Below the pieces are notes generated by a model. It did no database searches. It was not told the origin of the DNA and saw only the letters and a program-made list of their open reading frames with translations. 64,000 nucleotides of DNA from Haloferax sp. Atlit-12N (GTDB lineage Archaea > Halobacteriota > Halobacteria > Halobacteriales > Haloferacaceae), in the NCBI RefSeq assembly GCF_003383095.1, contig NZ_PSYW01000001.1, positions 806,001 to 870,000 of the forward strand, given 5' to 3'. Every line of letters begins with the position of its first letter. The stretch's first letter is position 1. Of the stretch, positions 1 to 9,255 are shown piece by piece. Position numbers and translations under genes: made by a program.

Positions 1-146
1 TGCTGCATACGCCCTCTCTATTCAGCACACGACATCTATCAGGTTTTGAGAATTTCAACAGAGTCATTCTCTCTGCTCATACTCGACCTCCTTCCGGACT
101 CGCCCGAAGCGAAACGTTCGTTTGCGTGACGCGCTTCGGCACGCGC

Positions 147-1121
147 ATGTCGCTGTTTTCTATCTTCGTCACCGCGCTTCTGCCGATTCTCGCTATCGGC
201 GCGGTCGGCTTCGCCCTCGGCCGCGTCCGCGACGTTGACCCCGAGCCACTCAACACGGTCACGGTGTACGTCCTCGCGCCGGTGCTCGTGTTCTACAGCC
301 TCGCGACGACCGAACTCGCCGGCGAGACGCTGGCGACCATCACCGCCGGCGTCGTCGTCTACCACGTCGCCATGCTCCTCGTCGCGGGCGGCGTCGCCCG
401 ACTCGCCGGCGTCTCCGAACCCCTCCTCGGGGCGCTCGTCCTCGTCGCCGCCTTTCCGAACTCCGGGAACTACGGCATCCCCGTCAGTTCGTTCGCCTTC
501 GGCGACACCGGCCGCTCGACGGCCGTCGTCTACCTCGCCGTCCAGAGCGTCCTCATCTACACGTTAGGCGTGTACATCGCCGGTCGCGGGGGCGACCGCG
601 ACGACGGCGCGCCGGGGTGGCGCGTCGGCCTCGAACGTATCGTCCGCATCCCGCTCGTGTACGCCGTCGTCGCCGCGCTCGCCGCTCGGTGGCTTGGTGT
701 CGTCCCGCCGACGGGCGTCCCCGCGATGGAGACGTTGCGGCTCGTCGGCGACTCGTCGATTCCGATGATGCTTCTCATCCTCGGCATCCAACTCGCGGGG
801 GCCGACCTCGGCTCCACGCTCTCGGAAGTCGGCGTCGTCGCCGCGCTCAAGATAGTCGTCGCGCCCGCGGTCGCGGTCGGCGTCGCGCTCGTCGCCGGCT
901 TCGGCGACCCGACGGTCGCGCGGACGTTCGTCCTCGAATCCGCGATGCCCGCGGCCGTCACGCCGCTCATCCTCGTCGCGGAGTTCGGCGACGCCACCGG
1001 AACCGGCTCTGCCACCTCGCTCGCCGAGTTCGTCTCCGCGGCCGTCTTCGCGACGACGCTCCTCAGCGTGCCCGCGCTCTCGGTGCTCATCTACCTCTTG
1101 GACCACGGCTTCGTGGTGTAG
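147..1121 (+). CDS. AEC family (auxin-efflux-carrier type) transporter
   Basis: An integral membrane protein of 324 residues with about ten hydrophobic segments, beginning MSLFSIFVTALLPILAIG. Polar motifs typical of AEC/BASS-fold carriers are present: an FPNSGNYGIP stretch near residue 110 and a paired segment PAAVTPLILVAEFG near residue 278 in the second half. The family moves organic anions or small metabolites across the membrane; the substrate cannot be read from the sequence. A GTG seven codons upstream (126) is possible, but the ATG at 147 directly precedes the first membrane segment. It stands alone, 45 bp before mtnP on the same strand. Confidence 0.8.
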   Translation: MSLFSIFVTALLPILAIGAVGFALGRVRDVDPEPLNTVTVYVLAPVLVFYSLATTELAGETLATITAGVVVYHVAMLLVAGGVARLAGVSEPLLGALVLVAAFPNSGNYGIPVSSFAFGDTGRSTAVVYLAVQSVLIYTLGVYIAGRGGDRDDGAPGWRVGLERIVRIPLVYAVVAALAARWLGVVPPTGVPAMETLRLVGDSSIPMMLLILGIQLAGADLGSTLSEVGVVAALKIVVAPAVAVGVALVAGFGDPTVARTFVLESAMPAAVTPLILVAEFGDATGTGSATSLAEFVSAAVFATTLLSVPALSVLIYLLDHGFVV

Positions 1122-1166
1122 CCCCCGTTTCGCCACGATTTTGTGCGCCCTCCTCCACCTCCGAGT

Positions 1167-2027
1167 ATGAAAATCGGATTCATCGGTGGCAGCGGTATCT
1201 ACGAGGCGCTCCCGCTGGAGAACACCCGCGAGGAACCCGTCGAGACGCCGTTCGGCGAACCCTCAACGACGCCCATCGTCGGCGAGTTCGGCGACACCGG
1301 CCGCGAGGTCGTCTTCCTCCCGCGACACGGCCCGGACCACCAGCACTCGCCGACGACGCTCCCCTACCGCGCGAACATCTTCGCGCTGAAGCAACTCGGC
1401 GTCACCCACGTCCTCGCCAGCAACGCCGTCGGCAGCCTCAAAGAGGACCTGCCGCCGCAGACGCTCGTCGTCCCCGACCAGATTTACGACCGCACGAAAC
1501 ACCGTCCCCTGACGTTCTTCGACGAGGGCATCGTCGTCCACCAGCCCTTCGCGATGCCGTACGACGAGGAACTCGTCTCCATCCTCGCCGAGGCCGCCGA
1601 AGAGGCGACCGACGCGCAGGTCCAGGAGGGCGGCACCTACGTCTGCATCGAGGGCCCCTCGTACTCCACGAAGGCCGAAAGCGAACACTACCGCGCGCAG
1701 GGCTGGGACGTCATCGGCATGACGACCATCCCCGAGGCCAAACTCGCCCGGGAGGCCGAGATGGCCTACGCGACCATCACCGGCGTCACCGACTACGACG
1801 TCTGGAAGGAAGACAGCGAAGTCACGCTCGACGAAGTGCTGAAGAACGCCGCCGCCAACGAGGAGGCAATCAAGGAGACCGTCGAGGCCGCCATCCGCAA
1901 GATTCCCGACGGCCACGAGACCGACAGCCACACTGCGCTCGAAGGGACCATCAACACGCCCGACGAGGCCATCCCCGCCGAGACGAAAGCAAAGCTCGCG
2001 CCGCTCATCGACCAGTACGTCGACTAA
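1167..2027 (+). CDS. mtnP: S-methyl-5'-thioadenosine phosphorylase
   Basis: A 286-residue member of the PNP/MTAP phosphorylase family, which splits methylthioadenosine into adenine and methylthioribose-1-phosphate in methionine salvage. It opens with MKIGFIGGSGIYE, the phosphate-binding glycine loop, and has RHGPDHQHSP, the NAVGSL segment, the IEGPSYSTKAESE signature near residue 165 and GMTTIPEAKLAREAEM near 190. Length fits the family. The ATG at 1167 places the glycine loop at the N-terminus, so the eight upstream codons from 1143 were excluded. MTAP and purine nucleoside phosphorylase are hard to separate by eye; MTAP is the better fit. Confidence 0.88.
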   Translation: MKIGFIGGSGIYEALPLENTREEPVETPFGEPSTTPIVGEFGDTGREVVFLPRHGPDHQHSPTTLPYRANIFALKQLGVTHVLASNAVGSLKEDLPPQTLVVPDQIYDRTKHRPLTFFDEGIVVHQPFAMPYDEELVSILAEAAEEATDAQVQEGGTYVCIEGPSYSTKAESEHYRAQGWDVIGMTTIPEAKLAREAEMAYATITGVTDYDVWKEDSEVTLDEVLKNAAANEEAIKETVEAAIRKIPDGHETDSHTALEGTINTPDEAIPAETKAKLAPLIDQYVD

Positions 2028-2033
2028 GCCGGC

Positions 2034-2510
2034 TCAACCGTTCAGTTCTGTGGATTCTGGCGAGTCGCGTTCCGGCTCCGCCACCTCGCGTTCGCCACGC
2101 ACCGCTTCGTCGTCCGGCGAGAACTCGACCGCGTGACAGCGCGCACAGTACTCGTTTTCCCCGCTGTCGGTCGTCGAAATCGGGATGCCCGCGACGACGA
2201 GTTGCGTGCTGAACTCCCGGGCGACGCCGCTGTCGTCCGCCTCGCCGCAGACGACGCACTCGCGGACCGCCCGCGCCGACGTGACCACCTCGCGGACGCG
2301 GCCGAACGAGGTCGGACTGTACGAGACGTAGCCGGGGAAGTAGCAATGCAGCCAGAAGATGGGGACGAAAAACAGCAGCGCCCACGTCCAGATTGCCGAC
2401 TGGGGAAACAGAATCGCCGCCGTGAGCGCCGCGAACAGCGTCGACGTGACGAGCGAGACCGCGACCGTCAGTCGTCGGAGCGTGCTGGAGAGCAGGGTCG
2501 GGTGGGGCAC
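2034..2510 (-). CDS. Small two-TM membrane protein with CxxC pairs
   Basis: Unrecognised 158-residue protein. Two hydrophobic segments (about residues 13-33 and 40-62) are followed by a soluble domain with CVVCG near residue 86 and CARCH near residue 125, which could form one zinc site. The C-terminal tail is Glu/Asp-rich. The start is a GTG at 2510; an AT-rich box TTTTATC lies about 27 bases upstream on the coding strand, fitting a leaderless transcript from its own promoter rather than read-through from scpA. It converges with mtnP, the stops being 6 bp apart. Confidence 0.6.
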   Translation of the reverse strand: MPHPTLLSSTLRRLTVAVSLVTSTLFAALTAAILFPQSAIWTWALLFFVPIFWLHCYFPGYVSYSPTSFGRVREVVTSARAVRECVVCGEADDSGVAREFSTQLVVAGIPISTTDSGENEYCARCHAVEFSPDDEAVRGEREVAEPERDSPESTELNG

Positions 2511-2532
2511 GTCCGAGACTGACGACGGGACC

Positions 2533-2542
2533 GATAAAATAG
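2533..2542 (-). promoter_or_regulatory. Candidate TATA box for the 2034-2510 gene
   Basis: On the minus strand the sequence reads CTATTTTATC, centred about 27 bases before the GTG at 2510. It lies in the 32-bp gap after scpA and supports an independent leaderless promoter. Confidence 0.5.
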
Positions 2543-3691
2543 CTAGTCGTCCGCGATGGCCTCGGCTTCGAGTTCGGGGTCGTCGCTGTCGGCGTCAGCG
2601 TCGTCGGCGTCGTCGGCGGCGGCGGCGGAACCGCGGTCGCCCGTCTCCGTCTCGGCGGCCGCGCCGTCGGCATCCTCGGCGTCCGCGTCCACTTCTGACC
2701 CCGCGCCGGGGTCGGCGTCGAACACCTCGGGGTTCCGAATCCAGAGGTCGCCGAACAGGTCGTCCTGCTTGAGGTAGACCGTGCTCCGGTGGGACAGAAA
2801 CAGGAGCGCGAGGTAGGTCGTCATCACGGTGTCGGCCACGTCGCGTATCTCGGCGAACAGCACCTCGTCGCGGCCCTTCTCGTAGTGGGTGGCGAGCACG
2901 TCGCCGACGGCCTCGACGACCGCCTCGATGTCCTCGTTGTGGGCGGTTCCCGTCACGTCGTCCTCCGTGGGCTCGCCCGCGCCGCGCATCTCGCCGGGCG
3001 TGTGGTAGTCGAGCGTCTGCGTCCCGCGGGAGAAGCCGCGCGGCGACTCGGAGGTGTCGTACTCGCGCCGGCGCTTCCACCACGACCCGCGTTCGACCTC
3101 ACGGAGTTCGCGGACGAGTTCGTCCAGCGTCTCCGGCGACCCGCGGGCGTGCTTGCGTTCGAGCCGCCGGTCCATCTCGTCTTCCAGCGCGTCGATGGGG
3201 TCGAAGCCGGGCGGGCCGTCGCCGTCGTCGCCCGGATGGCCCTCATCGCCACCGCCCTGTAAGGCGAGTTCCCACGGTTCGAGTTCCTCCTCGTCGGGTT
3301 CGTCCGGCGCGAGGAGTTCGTCGGACTTCATGCGCAGGAGGACGCTCGCGTAGAACAGCGCCCGCCCGGTCGTCCGGAGGTCCATCGCGTCGAGGCGGTT
3401 CAGGAAGGCGTCGGTGACCTCCACGATGTCGATGTCCCACGGGTCGATAGTCCCCTCCTTGGCGAGTTGGACGAGGAGTTCGACCGGTTCGACCTCGTCG
3501 TCGTCGGTCTCCGAGACGTCTTCCGGGAGGACCTCGTCCATCGCGTCGGGTTCGGCGGGGGCGGGAGAGTCGTCGGAGTCGGACGCGGCGGTGTCGGTGG
3601 CGAACGAGAAGACCGCGTCGTCATCGTCCTCGCTCGCGTCGCGCTCGCCGCGCCCGCGAGAGAGGTTCAGTTCGGGGATGTCGTCAGTCAT
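2543..3691 (-). CDS. scpA: Segregation and condensation protein A (kleisin)
   Basis: A 382-residue kleisin that bridges the SMC heads in the chromosome-organising complex. The N-terminal ScpA block PVELLVQLAKEGTIDPWDIDIV is near residue 70, followed by ALFYASVLLRMKSDELL; a C-terminal winged-helix-like region with VADTVMTTYLALLFLSHRSTV near residue 280 would contact the SMC head. Both ends carry very acidic low-complexity extensions. The ATG at 3691 overlaps the smc stop codon by eight bases (ATGACTGA), which indicates translational coupling and fixes the start over upstream in-frame codons. Confidence 0.92.
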   Translation of the reverse strand: MTDDIPELNLSRGRGERDASEDDDDAVFSFATDTAASDSDDSPAPAEPDAMDEVLPEDVSETDDDEVEPVELLVQLAKEGTIDPWDIDIVEVTDAFLNRLDAMDLRTTGRALFYASVLLRMKSDELLAPDEPDEEELEPWELALQGGGDEGHPGDDGDGPPGFDPIDALEDEMDRRLERKHARGSPETLDELVRELREVERGSWWKRRREYDTSESPRGFSRGTQTLDYHTPGEMRGAGEPTEDDVTGTAHNEDIEAVVEAVGDVLATHYEKGRDEVLFAEIRDVADTVMTTYLALLFLSHRSTVYLKQDDLFGDLWIRNPEVFDADPGAGSEVDADAEDADGAAAETETGDRGSAAAADDADDADADSDDPELEAEAIADD

Positions 3692-6600
3692 CCGCCGGAA
3701 CCTCCGCTTCCACGTCCGCGTCGGCTCCGCCGCCGTCACCACCGTCTGCGTCGTCGCCGTCGCCGCTTCCGCCGTCGTCTCCGTCCGGTCCGTCCGCGTC
3801 GCTTCCAGCCTCGCCGTCGCCGCCGAACTGGATACCCGTGACGGCGCTGACGTTGTCGCCCTGCATCGTCACGCCGATGGCGCGCTCGGCGCGTTCGAGG
3901 AGCGCGGAGCGGTGCGAGACGACGACGAACTGGGCGTCGCCCGCGAGGTCGTCGACCATCTGGCCGACGCGCTCGGCGTTCGCGGCGTCGAGGAAGGCGT
4001 CGACCTCGTCGAGCGCGTAGAACGGCGCGGGATTGTGGCGCTGGATGGCGAAGATAAACGCGAGCGCCGTCAGCGACTTCTCGCCGCCGGACATGGCGTC
4101 GAGGCGCTGGATGGGCTTGTCGCCCGGTTGGGCCTTCATCGTCAGGCCCTCCTCGAAGGGGTCTTCGGGGTTCTCCAACTGGAGGTGGCCCGTGCCGTTC
4201 GACAGGCGCTCGAAGATGTCGGTGAAGTTCTCGGCGATGGCGTCGAACGACTCCATGAACGTCGCCTTCTTCTGGGACTCGTACTGGTCGATGCGGTCGG
4301 CGATGGCGTCGCGCTCTTCGACCAGCACGTCGCGGCGCTCCTGGAGGGCTTCGAGGTCGGCTTTCACGTCGTCGTACTCGTCGATAGCGAGCATGTTGAC
4401 CGGTTCGAGTTCCTCCATCTCCTCGGTGAGCCGCTCGATTTCGGACTCGACCGTATCGTGGTCGGGAATCTCGTCGGGGTCGTAGTCGCCGACCTGCGAT
4501 TCGAGCTCGTCTATCTCCCACTCGAGGCGCTCGGCGGCCGACCGCATGCTTTCGAGCTTCGATTCGACCGCGCTCACGCGGTCTTTCTTCTCGTCGCGGG
4601 CGCTCCGGGCCTCGCGGAGGTCGCCCTGTAGCTCCGTGCGGTCCTCCTTGAGGTCGACCAGTTCCTCTTCGAGTTCGGCGACCGCCTCGCGCTTGGCCTC
4701 GAGGTCGTCCTCGCGCTCCTCGATTTTCGACTCCGCCTCGGAGATGGACTTCCGAGCCTCGGCTTTGCGGTTCTGGGCGGCCTCGACCGTGTCGTGGAGG
4801 TCGTCGACCGCGTCTTCCGCGTACTGCTTTTCGAGTTGAATCTCGTTGAGCCGGCCGTCGAGCGTCGACATCCGGTCTTCGAGGTCGTCGATGTCCGCGC
4901 GAATATCGTCGGCGCGGGCGGTGAGCTCTGGAATCTCGGAGTCCGCGAGTTCGGCCTCGATGTCCTCGATGGCGGCCTCGACCGTCTCGATTTCGTCGTC
5001 GAGGTCGGCGATTTCGTCGTCGAGGTCGGACATCTGTTCGTCCACCGACTCGCGTTCGGACTGGAGTTCGTCGAGGCGGTCGTCGAGGCGGTCGATTTCG
5101 GCTTCGGCGTCCTCGATGTCCTCCTCTGCGTCCTCGATTTCGCGCTCGATGGTCCGGACGCGGTCGGCGGCGTCGGAAGCCCGCCCGCGGGCGTCGTCGA
5201 GGTCGTCGTCGATGTCCCGAATCTCCTCGTTGAGCGAGCGACGGCGGTCTTCGAGCTTCGTAATCTCCTTCGCGAGGCGGTCGAGTTTGCCCTCGCCGGA
5301 CTTCGAAAAGGAGTAGCGAGAGCCGCCGCCGGAGCCGCCGGTCATCGCGCCGGAGCGCTCCACGAGGTCGCCGTCGAGGGTGACCATACGGTAGTCGCCC
5401 ATCAGGTCCCGGGCGGTCTCCATGTCCTCGACGACGAGCGTCGACCCGAGGACGTACGAGAAAATCGACTCGTACTGCGAATCGTAGTCGACGAGGTTGC
5501 GCGCGAAGTCCACGACGCCAGGGGCGTTGGGCTTGCGCGGCAGGCTCCGATTGTCCATCTTCGTGATGGGCAGGAACGTCGCGCGGCCCGCGTTGCGGGA
5601 CTTCAGGTGGTCGATACAGGACGACCCCACGCCGTCGTCGTCGACGACGACGTTGGCGAGGCGGCCGCCGGCGGCTGTCTCACAGGCTTTCGCGTACTCG
5701 CCGTCGACGGAGCCGAGTTGGCCGACCGCGCCGTGGACGCCGGAGATACCAGCGTTGAGAATGGTCGTGACGGCCCGTGGCCACGAGTTGTCGCCGTCTT
5801 TGCCGGCGCGGGCTTCGAGGCGGGCGTACTCCGACTGCTTGGTCTGGAGTTCGTCCGTGACCTCCGAGAGTTCGTCGTTCAGGTCGGCCTTCTCGGCCTG
5901 CAGGTCCTCGATGACGCCGTCTATCTTCGCCTTGTTCTTCTCGGCGGTGTCGAGTTCGCTGTGCAGGTCGGAGACGGTCGCCTTCAGTTCGGGGATGCGC
6001 TCGCGGGCGCGTTCGAGTTCGTCTCGGGTCTCCGAAATCTGGTTCGAGCGGCGGCGCGCGTCGTCCAGCAGGCGGTCCTTGGCGCGCTGGCGGTCGTTCT
6101 TCTCGTCTTTGAGGTCGTCGAGCGTCTCCTTTCGCTCCGCGAGTTCCGATTTCAGTTCGTCGAACTCGGTGTCGACCGAGTCGATTTCGGACTGTACCTC
6201 GGAGAGTTCGACCCGCTTGGACTGGATGTCGCTTTTGACCGACGCCTTCTCGACTTTGACCTCGCGGATGTCGTCTTCGAGGTCGTCGATCTGCTCTTGC
6301 TTGCGGTCGATGTCGATGAACGCCTTCCGGCGCTCGGCCTCGGCGTCGTCGCGCTTTTCCTCGGCCGCCTCGATGGCGTTTTCGAGCCGGGAGATGTCGC
6401 CCTTTATCTCCTCCATCTCCGACTTGATGCGGAGCTGTTCGTCCTCGCCCTTGCGCTCTATCTCGTGGGTGAGGTCTTCGAGGTCTTCTTCGAGCCGGGT
6501 GACTTTCCCCTGTCGCTCGTCGAGTTCGGCCTGTAGGTCTTCGAGGTCGGCCTCGGTGGACTCGATGCGCGATTCGGTCCGCGAGAGGTCGTCGCGCTTG

Positions 6601-7373
6601 TCTTCGAGTTCCGCGGCCTTCAGGTAGCCCTCGTACTCCTCTTTCTCCTCGCGGAGTCCCTTGTAGGTGAGCGCGGTCTCGCGCTCGTCGGCGAGTTGGT
6701 CGAGGCGCGTCTCTTTTTCCTCGATGCGGAGGTCCGCCTCGTCGACGCGCTCTTCGACCGCCTCTAACTCCTCGAAGGCGGCGTCTTTCTTCTCGTCGAA
6801 CTCGGCGACGCCCGCGATTTCGTCGATGATGCCCCGCCGCTGGTAGGGCGTCATGTTGATAATCTCGGTCACGTCGCCCTGCATGACGACGTTGTAGCCC
6901 TCGGGGGTGATGCCCGCCTGCGCGAGCAGGTCCTTGATGTCCGAGAGGTTGACCGAGCGCTCGTTGAGGTAGTAGTACGAGTAGTAGTTGTCCGGCGTCT
7001 CCTTGACGCGGCGCTTGATGGTTATCTCCTCGACGTCGCCGACCTTGTCGGTGCCGGCGGCGTTGACGACCTGCGAGCGGTCGAGCGTCCCCTCGGAGTT
7101 GTCGAGGACGACCGTGACGCTCGCCTCTTTCGGCTGTTTCGCGGCCTCGTCACTCCCGTCGGCGTGACCGGGGTTGTAGATGAGGTCCGTCAGCTTCTCG
7201 GCGCGAATCCCGCGGGTGCGGGCGAGGCCGAGCGCGAAGAGGACGCCGTCGATGATGTTCGATTTGCCGGAACCGTTCGGGCCCGTAACGACCGTGAAAT
7301 CCTCGTAGAACGGGATGCGAGTCGGCCGCCCGAAGCTCTTGAAACCGTCAAGGACGAGCTCTTTGATGTGCAT
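3684..7373 (-). CDS. smc: Chromosome segregation protein SMC
   Basis: A 1229-residue SMC ATPase. The N-terminal head has the P-loop GPNGSGKSN at residues 31-39. Two long Glu/Lys/Arg-rich coiled coils flank a hinge (about 520-640, with GVHGAVGQLG and RATFLPITKM). The C-terminal head has the ABC signature MSGGEKS near 1094 and Walker B FYALDEVDAFLD near 1122. The last ~50 residues are an unusual Gly/Asp-rich tail. SMC with ScpA extrudes or holds DNA loops and compacts the chromosome. It is transcribed with scpA downstream and lies below a small coiled-coil gene. Confidence 0.97.
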   Translation of the reverse strand: MHIKELVLDGFKSFGRPTRIPFYEDFTVVTGPNGSGKSNIIDGVLFALGLARTRGIRAEKLTDLIYNPGHADGSDEAAKQPKEASVTVVLDNSEGTLDRSQVVNAAGTDKVGDVEEITIKRRVKETPDNYYSYYYLNERSVNLSDIKDLLAQAGITPEGYNVVMQGDVTEIINMTPYQRRGIIDEIAGVAEFDEKKDAAFEELEAVEERVDEADLRIEEKETRLDQLADERETALTYKGLREEKEEYEGYLKAAELEDKRDDLSRTESRIESTEADLEDLQAELDERQGKVTRLEEDLEDLTHEIERKGEDEQLRIKSEMEEIKGDISRLENAIEAAEEKRDDAEAERRKAFIDIDRKQEQIDDLEDDIREVKVEKASVKSDIQSKRVELSEVQSEIDSVDTEFDELKSELAERKETLDDLKDEKNDRQRAKDRLLDDARRRSNQISETRDELERARERIPELKATVSDLHSELDTAEKNKAKIDGVIEDLQAEKADLNDELSEVTDELQTKQSEYARLEARAGKDGDNSWPRAVTTILNAGISGVHGAVGQLGSVDGEYAKACETAAGGRLANVVVDDDGVGSSCIDHLKSRNAGRATFLPITKMDNRSLPRKPNAPGVVDFARNLVDYDSQYESIFSYVLGSTLVVEDMETARDLMGDYRMVTLDGDLVERSGAMTGGSGGGSRYSFSKSGEGKLDRLAKEITKLEDRRRSLNEEIRDIDDDLDDARGRASDAADRVRTIEREIEDAEEDIEDAEAEIDRLDDRLDELQSERESVDEQMSDLDDEIADLDDEIETVEAAIEDIEAELADSEIPELTARADDIRADIDDLEDRMSTLDGRLNEIQLEKQYAEDAVDDLHDTVEAAQNRKAEARKSISEAESKIEEREDDLEAKREAVAELEEELVDLKEDRTELQGDLREARSARDEKKDRVSAVESKLESMRSAAERLEWEIDELESQVGDYDPDEIPDHDTVESEIERLTEEMEELEPVNMLAIDEYDDVKADLEALQERRDVLVEERDAIADRIDQYESQKKATFMESFDAIAENFTDIFERLSNGTGHLQLENPEDPFEEGLTMKAQPGDKPIQRLDAMSGGEKSLTALAFIFAIQRHNPAPFYALDEVDAFLDAANAERVGQMVDDLAGDAQFVVVSHRSALLERAERAIGVTMQGDNVSAVTGIQFGGDGEAGSDADGPDGDDGGSGDGDDADGGDGGGADADVEAEVPADD

Positions 7374-7379
7374 GGGTTG

Positions 7380-7437
7380 GTGTTCACGCGGGCGACGCCC
7401 GCAGGTGGAGCGCGCCGCATGAACACGGGGCGCGCTC
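7380..7437 (-). repeat. Overlapping inverted repeats upstream of smc
   Basis: The 84-bp gap between the coiled-coil gene and smc holds three inverted repeats: GTGTTCA at 7380-7386 with TGAACAC at 7420-7426; GCGGGCG at 7388-7394 with CGCCCGC at 7396-7402; and GAGCGCGCC at 7408-7416 with GGCGCGCTC at 7429-7437. The first and third arms interleave, so the RNA could form alternative structures in the smc leader. Confidence 0.6.
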
Positions 7438-7457
7438 GCGTCGGACGGCGCGCCCGA

Positions 7458-7766
7458 TTACGCGACGATGATGTCGTCGTCGGGGGTCTCGCCGTCGCCT
7501 TCGTCAGTCTCGTCGGCCTCGTCCGGTTTAGTCTCATCGCCGTCGGCCGACGACGCCTCGTCGGCTTCGGCGGCCTCCGCGGCGGACTCGTCTTCGGTCT
7601 CCCAGTCGCCGCGACGGGTCGCGGCCCGCGAGGGAACGTCCACGTCGTTGGCGTCTTCGAGCTGGCGAAGCCGTTCTTTGGTCTCGACGAGTTCCTCGGT
7701 GAGCCCGTTCACGGCGGCCTGCAGTTCTGCGACTTTGGATTCGAGTTCCTCCACCCGGTTACTCAT
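7458..7766 (-). CDS. Small coiled-coil protein upstream of smc
   Basis: A 102-residue protein with an N-terminal heptad coiled coil (MSNRVEELESKVAELQAAV, continuing to about residue 42), an Arg-rich linker and a highly acidic Glu/Asp/Ala C-terminus ending DDIIVA. The ATG at 7766 starts the coiled coil; upstream in-frame codons give non-coding-like sequence. Its position directly before smc-scpA suggests an SMC-associated or DNA-organising role, but that is inference. No catalytic motif is visible. Confidence 0.72.
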   Translation of the reverse strand: MSNRVEELESKVAELQAAVNGLTEELVETKERLRQLEDANDVDVPSRAATRRGDWETEDESAAEAAEADEASSADGDETKPDEADETDEGDGETPDDDIIVA

Positions 7767-7871
7767 GGGTAACATAGCCCCGCGCGTGAGACATAAATGT
7801 GCGTCAGACAATCACCGAAAATGTGATACGTGTGCGGGCGACCCCGCCCTCGCACGCTCGCCGTCGCCCGC

Positions 7872-9209
7872 TCAGTCCCGGTACGACTCGGTCGTCGTGG
7901 TCCGGAGCGACCGGACCGCGTCGAGGTACTCCTCGCGACTGCGCTTTTCGGCTTTCGCCGCGCGGACCTCGGCCATCGCCTCGGAGTCGGTGAGCAGGTC
8001 GACTAGCGTGCAGGCGGTGAGTTTCGCTGGGATGACGTAGGCCATCTCCTCGTCGACGACCCGGAAGTCCCGGGCGTGGACCGCGCCCTCGAAGCCGCCG
8101 GTCCACGGGTGGATGCCGGGGACGAGTTGTGTGATGTCGCCCATGTCCGTCGACCCCGAGAGGTGCGGCGTCCCCGCCGTGACCGCGTCGGGACCGACGA
8201 TGTCGCGGGCGTTCTCGTCGTAGAACGCGACCATCGTCTCGTCGGTCCGAAGCGGCATGTACCCGGGATAGTCCTCGATTTCCACGTCGCCGCCGACGCC
8301 CATCGCGCCGGACGCGAGCGCCCGGTTAACCGACTCGTTTGCTTCTGAGACAGCTTCGATGGACGCCGCGCGGACGTACGACTCCATCGTCACCTCGGCG
8401 GGAACGACGTTGACGCCGTCGCCGCCGCGGGTGATGATGGGATGGACGCGGACGTGGTCCTCGTCGCGGAAGCGCTCGCGCTGGGCGTGGACCGCGTTCA
8501 TCCCGAGCATCGCGGCGTTGAGCGCGTTGACGCCCTCTTCGGGGGCCGCGCCGGCGTGTGCTTCGGTCCCGCGATAGGTGACGAACTTGCCGACGAAGCC
8601 GTTGGTCGAGAAGTCGCTCGTAATCGTCCGTTCGGGCGTGTCGCTGCCGGCGTGCATCATCGCGGCGGCGTCCCAGTCGTCGACGTAGCCACGGCGGATG
8701 AGCTCCTGTTTGCCGCCGAAGAACTCGATATCACCCGCTTCGAGCAGTTCGCGGCGGTAGTCGAGGTCGAGATACTCCTCGGCCGGGACGGCGACGAACT
8801 CGACCGCGCCGTCGAGGTCGTCGACGACGCCGCTGCCGACGAGGCCGAAGGCGGTCCCGACGAGGTGTGCGAGTTGGGCGTTGTGACCGCAGGCGTGGAC
8901 CGCGCCTGTCTCGGGGTCCGCAAGCGGGTGGTCCGGGTTGACGAGCGCGTCGAGTTCGCCGAGGACGGCCGCGACGAAGTCGCCGGAGCCAGCGCGAGCG
9001 CGTGCGCCGGTAATCGCCAGTCCCGTCTCCACGTCGAGGTCGAGGTCCTCGAAGAGCGAGACGACCTTCTCGGTCGTCTTGACCTCCTTGTAGCCGAGTT
9101 CCGGTTCGGCCTGCACGTCCTTCGCGAAGGCGATAATCTCGTCGGCGCGGTCGTCGATAGCGTCGCAGACGCGGGCTTTGAGAGCCGCGACGCGGTCGTC
9201 GTCGGTCAT
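7872..9209 (-). CDS. M20 family amidohydrolase, AbgB-like
   Basis: A 445-residue metal-dependent amidohydrolase. The metal-binding motif HACGHN is at residues 105-110, with further ligands expected at PAEEYLD near 140 and the late GSTDMGDI motif; the dimerisation insert begins near STNGFVGKF. HACGHN and STDMGD resemble the AbgB branch (p-aminobenzoyl-glutamate hydrolase) more than IAA-amino-acid hydrolases. It probably cleaves an N-acyl or N-aroyl amino acid. Immediately upstream on the same strand are two membrane-protein genes (9256-10606) that could import the substrate, a pairing like AbgB with AbgT. Confidence 0.85.
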   Translation of the reverse strand: MTDDDRVAALKARVCDAIDDRADEIIAFAKDVQAEPELGYKEVKTTEKVVSLFEDLDLDVETGLAITGARARAGSGDFVAAVLGELDALVNPDHPLADPETGAVHACGHNAQLAHLVGTAFGLVGSGVVDDLDGAVEFVAVPAEEYLDLDYRRELLEAGDIEFFGGKQELIRRGYVDDWDAAAMMHAGSDTPERTITSDFSTNGFVGKFVTYRGTEAHAGAAPEEGVNALNAAMLGMNAVHAQRERFRDEDHVRVHPIITRGGDGVNVVPAEVTMESYVRAASIEAVSEANESVNRALASGAMGVGGDVEIEDYPGYMPLRTDETMVAFYDENARDIVGPDAVTAGTPHLSGSTDMGDITQLVPGIHPWTGGFEGAVHARDFRVVDEEMAYVIPAKLTACTLVDLLTDSEAMAEVRAAKAEKRSREEYLDAVRSLRTTTTESYRD

Positions 9210-9255
9210 CGCGTCTCACTCCTGCGGGCGGAGCGGTCGTCGGTGGCGGTCGTCA

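Noticed and set aside
4794-6536. 580-codon open frame antisense to smc
   Set aside because: Shadow of the SMC coiled coil; its composition is the reverse-complement image of Glu/Lys heptads.
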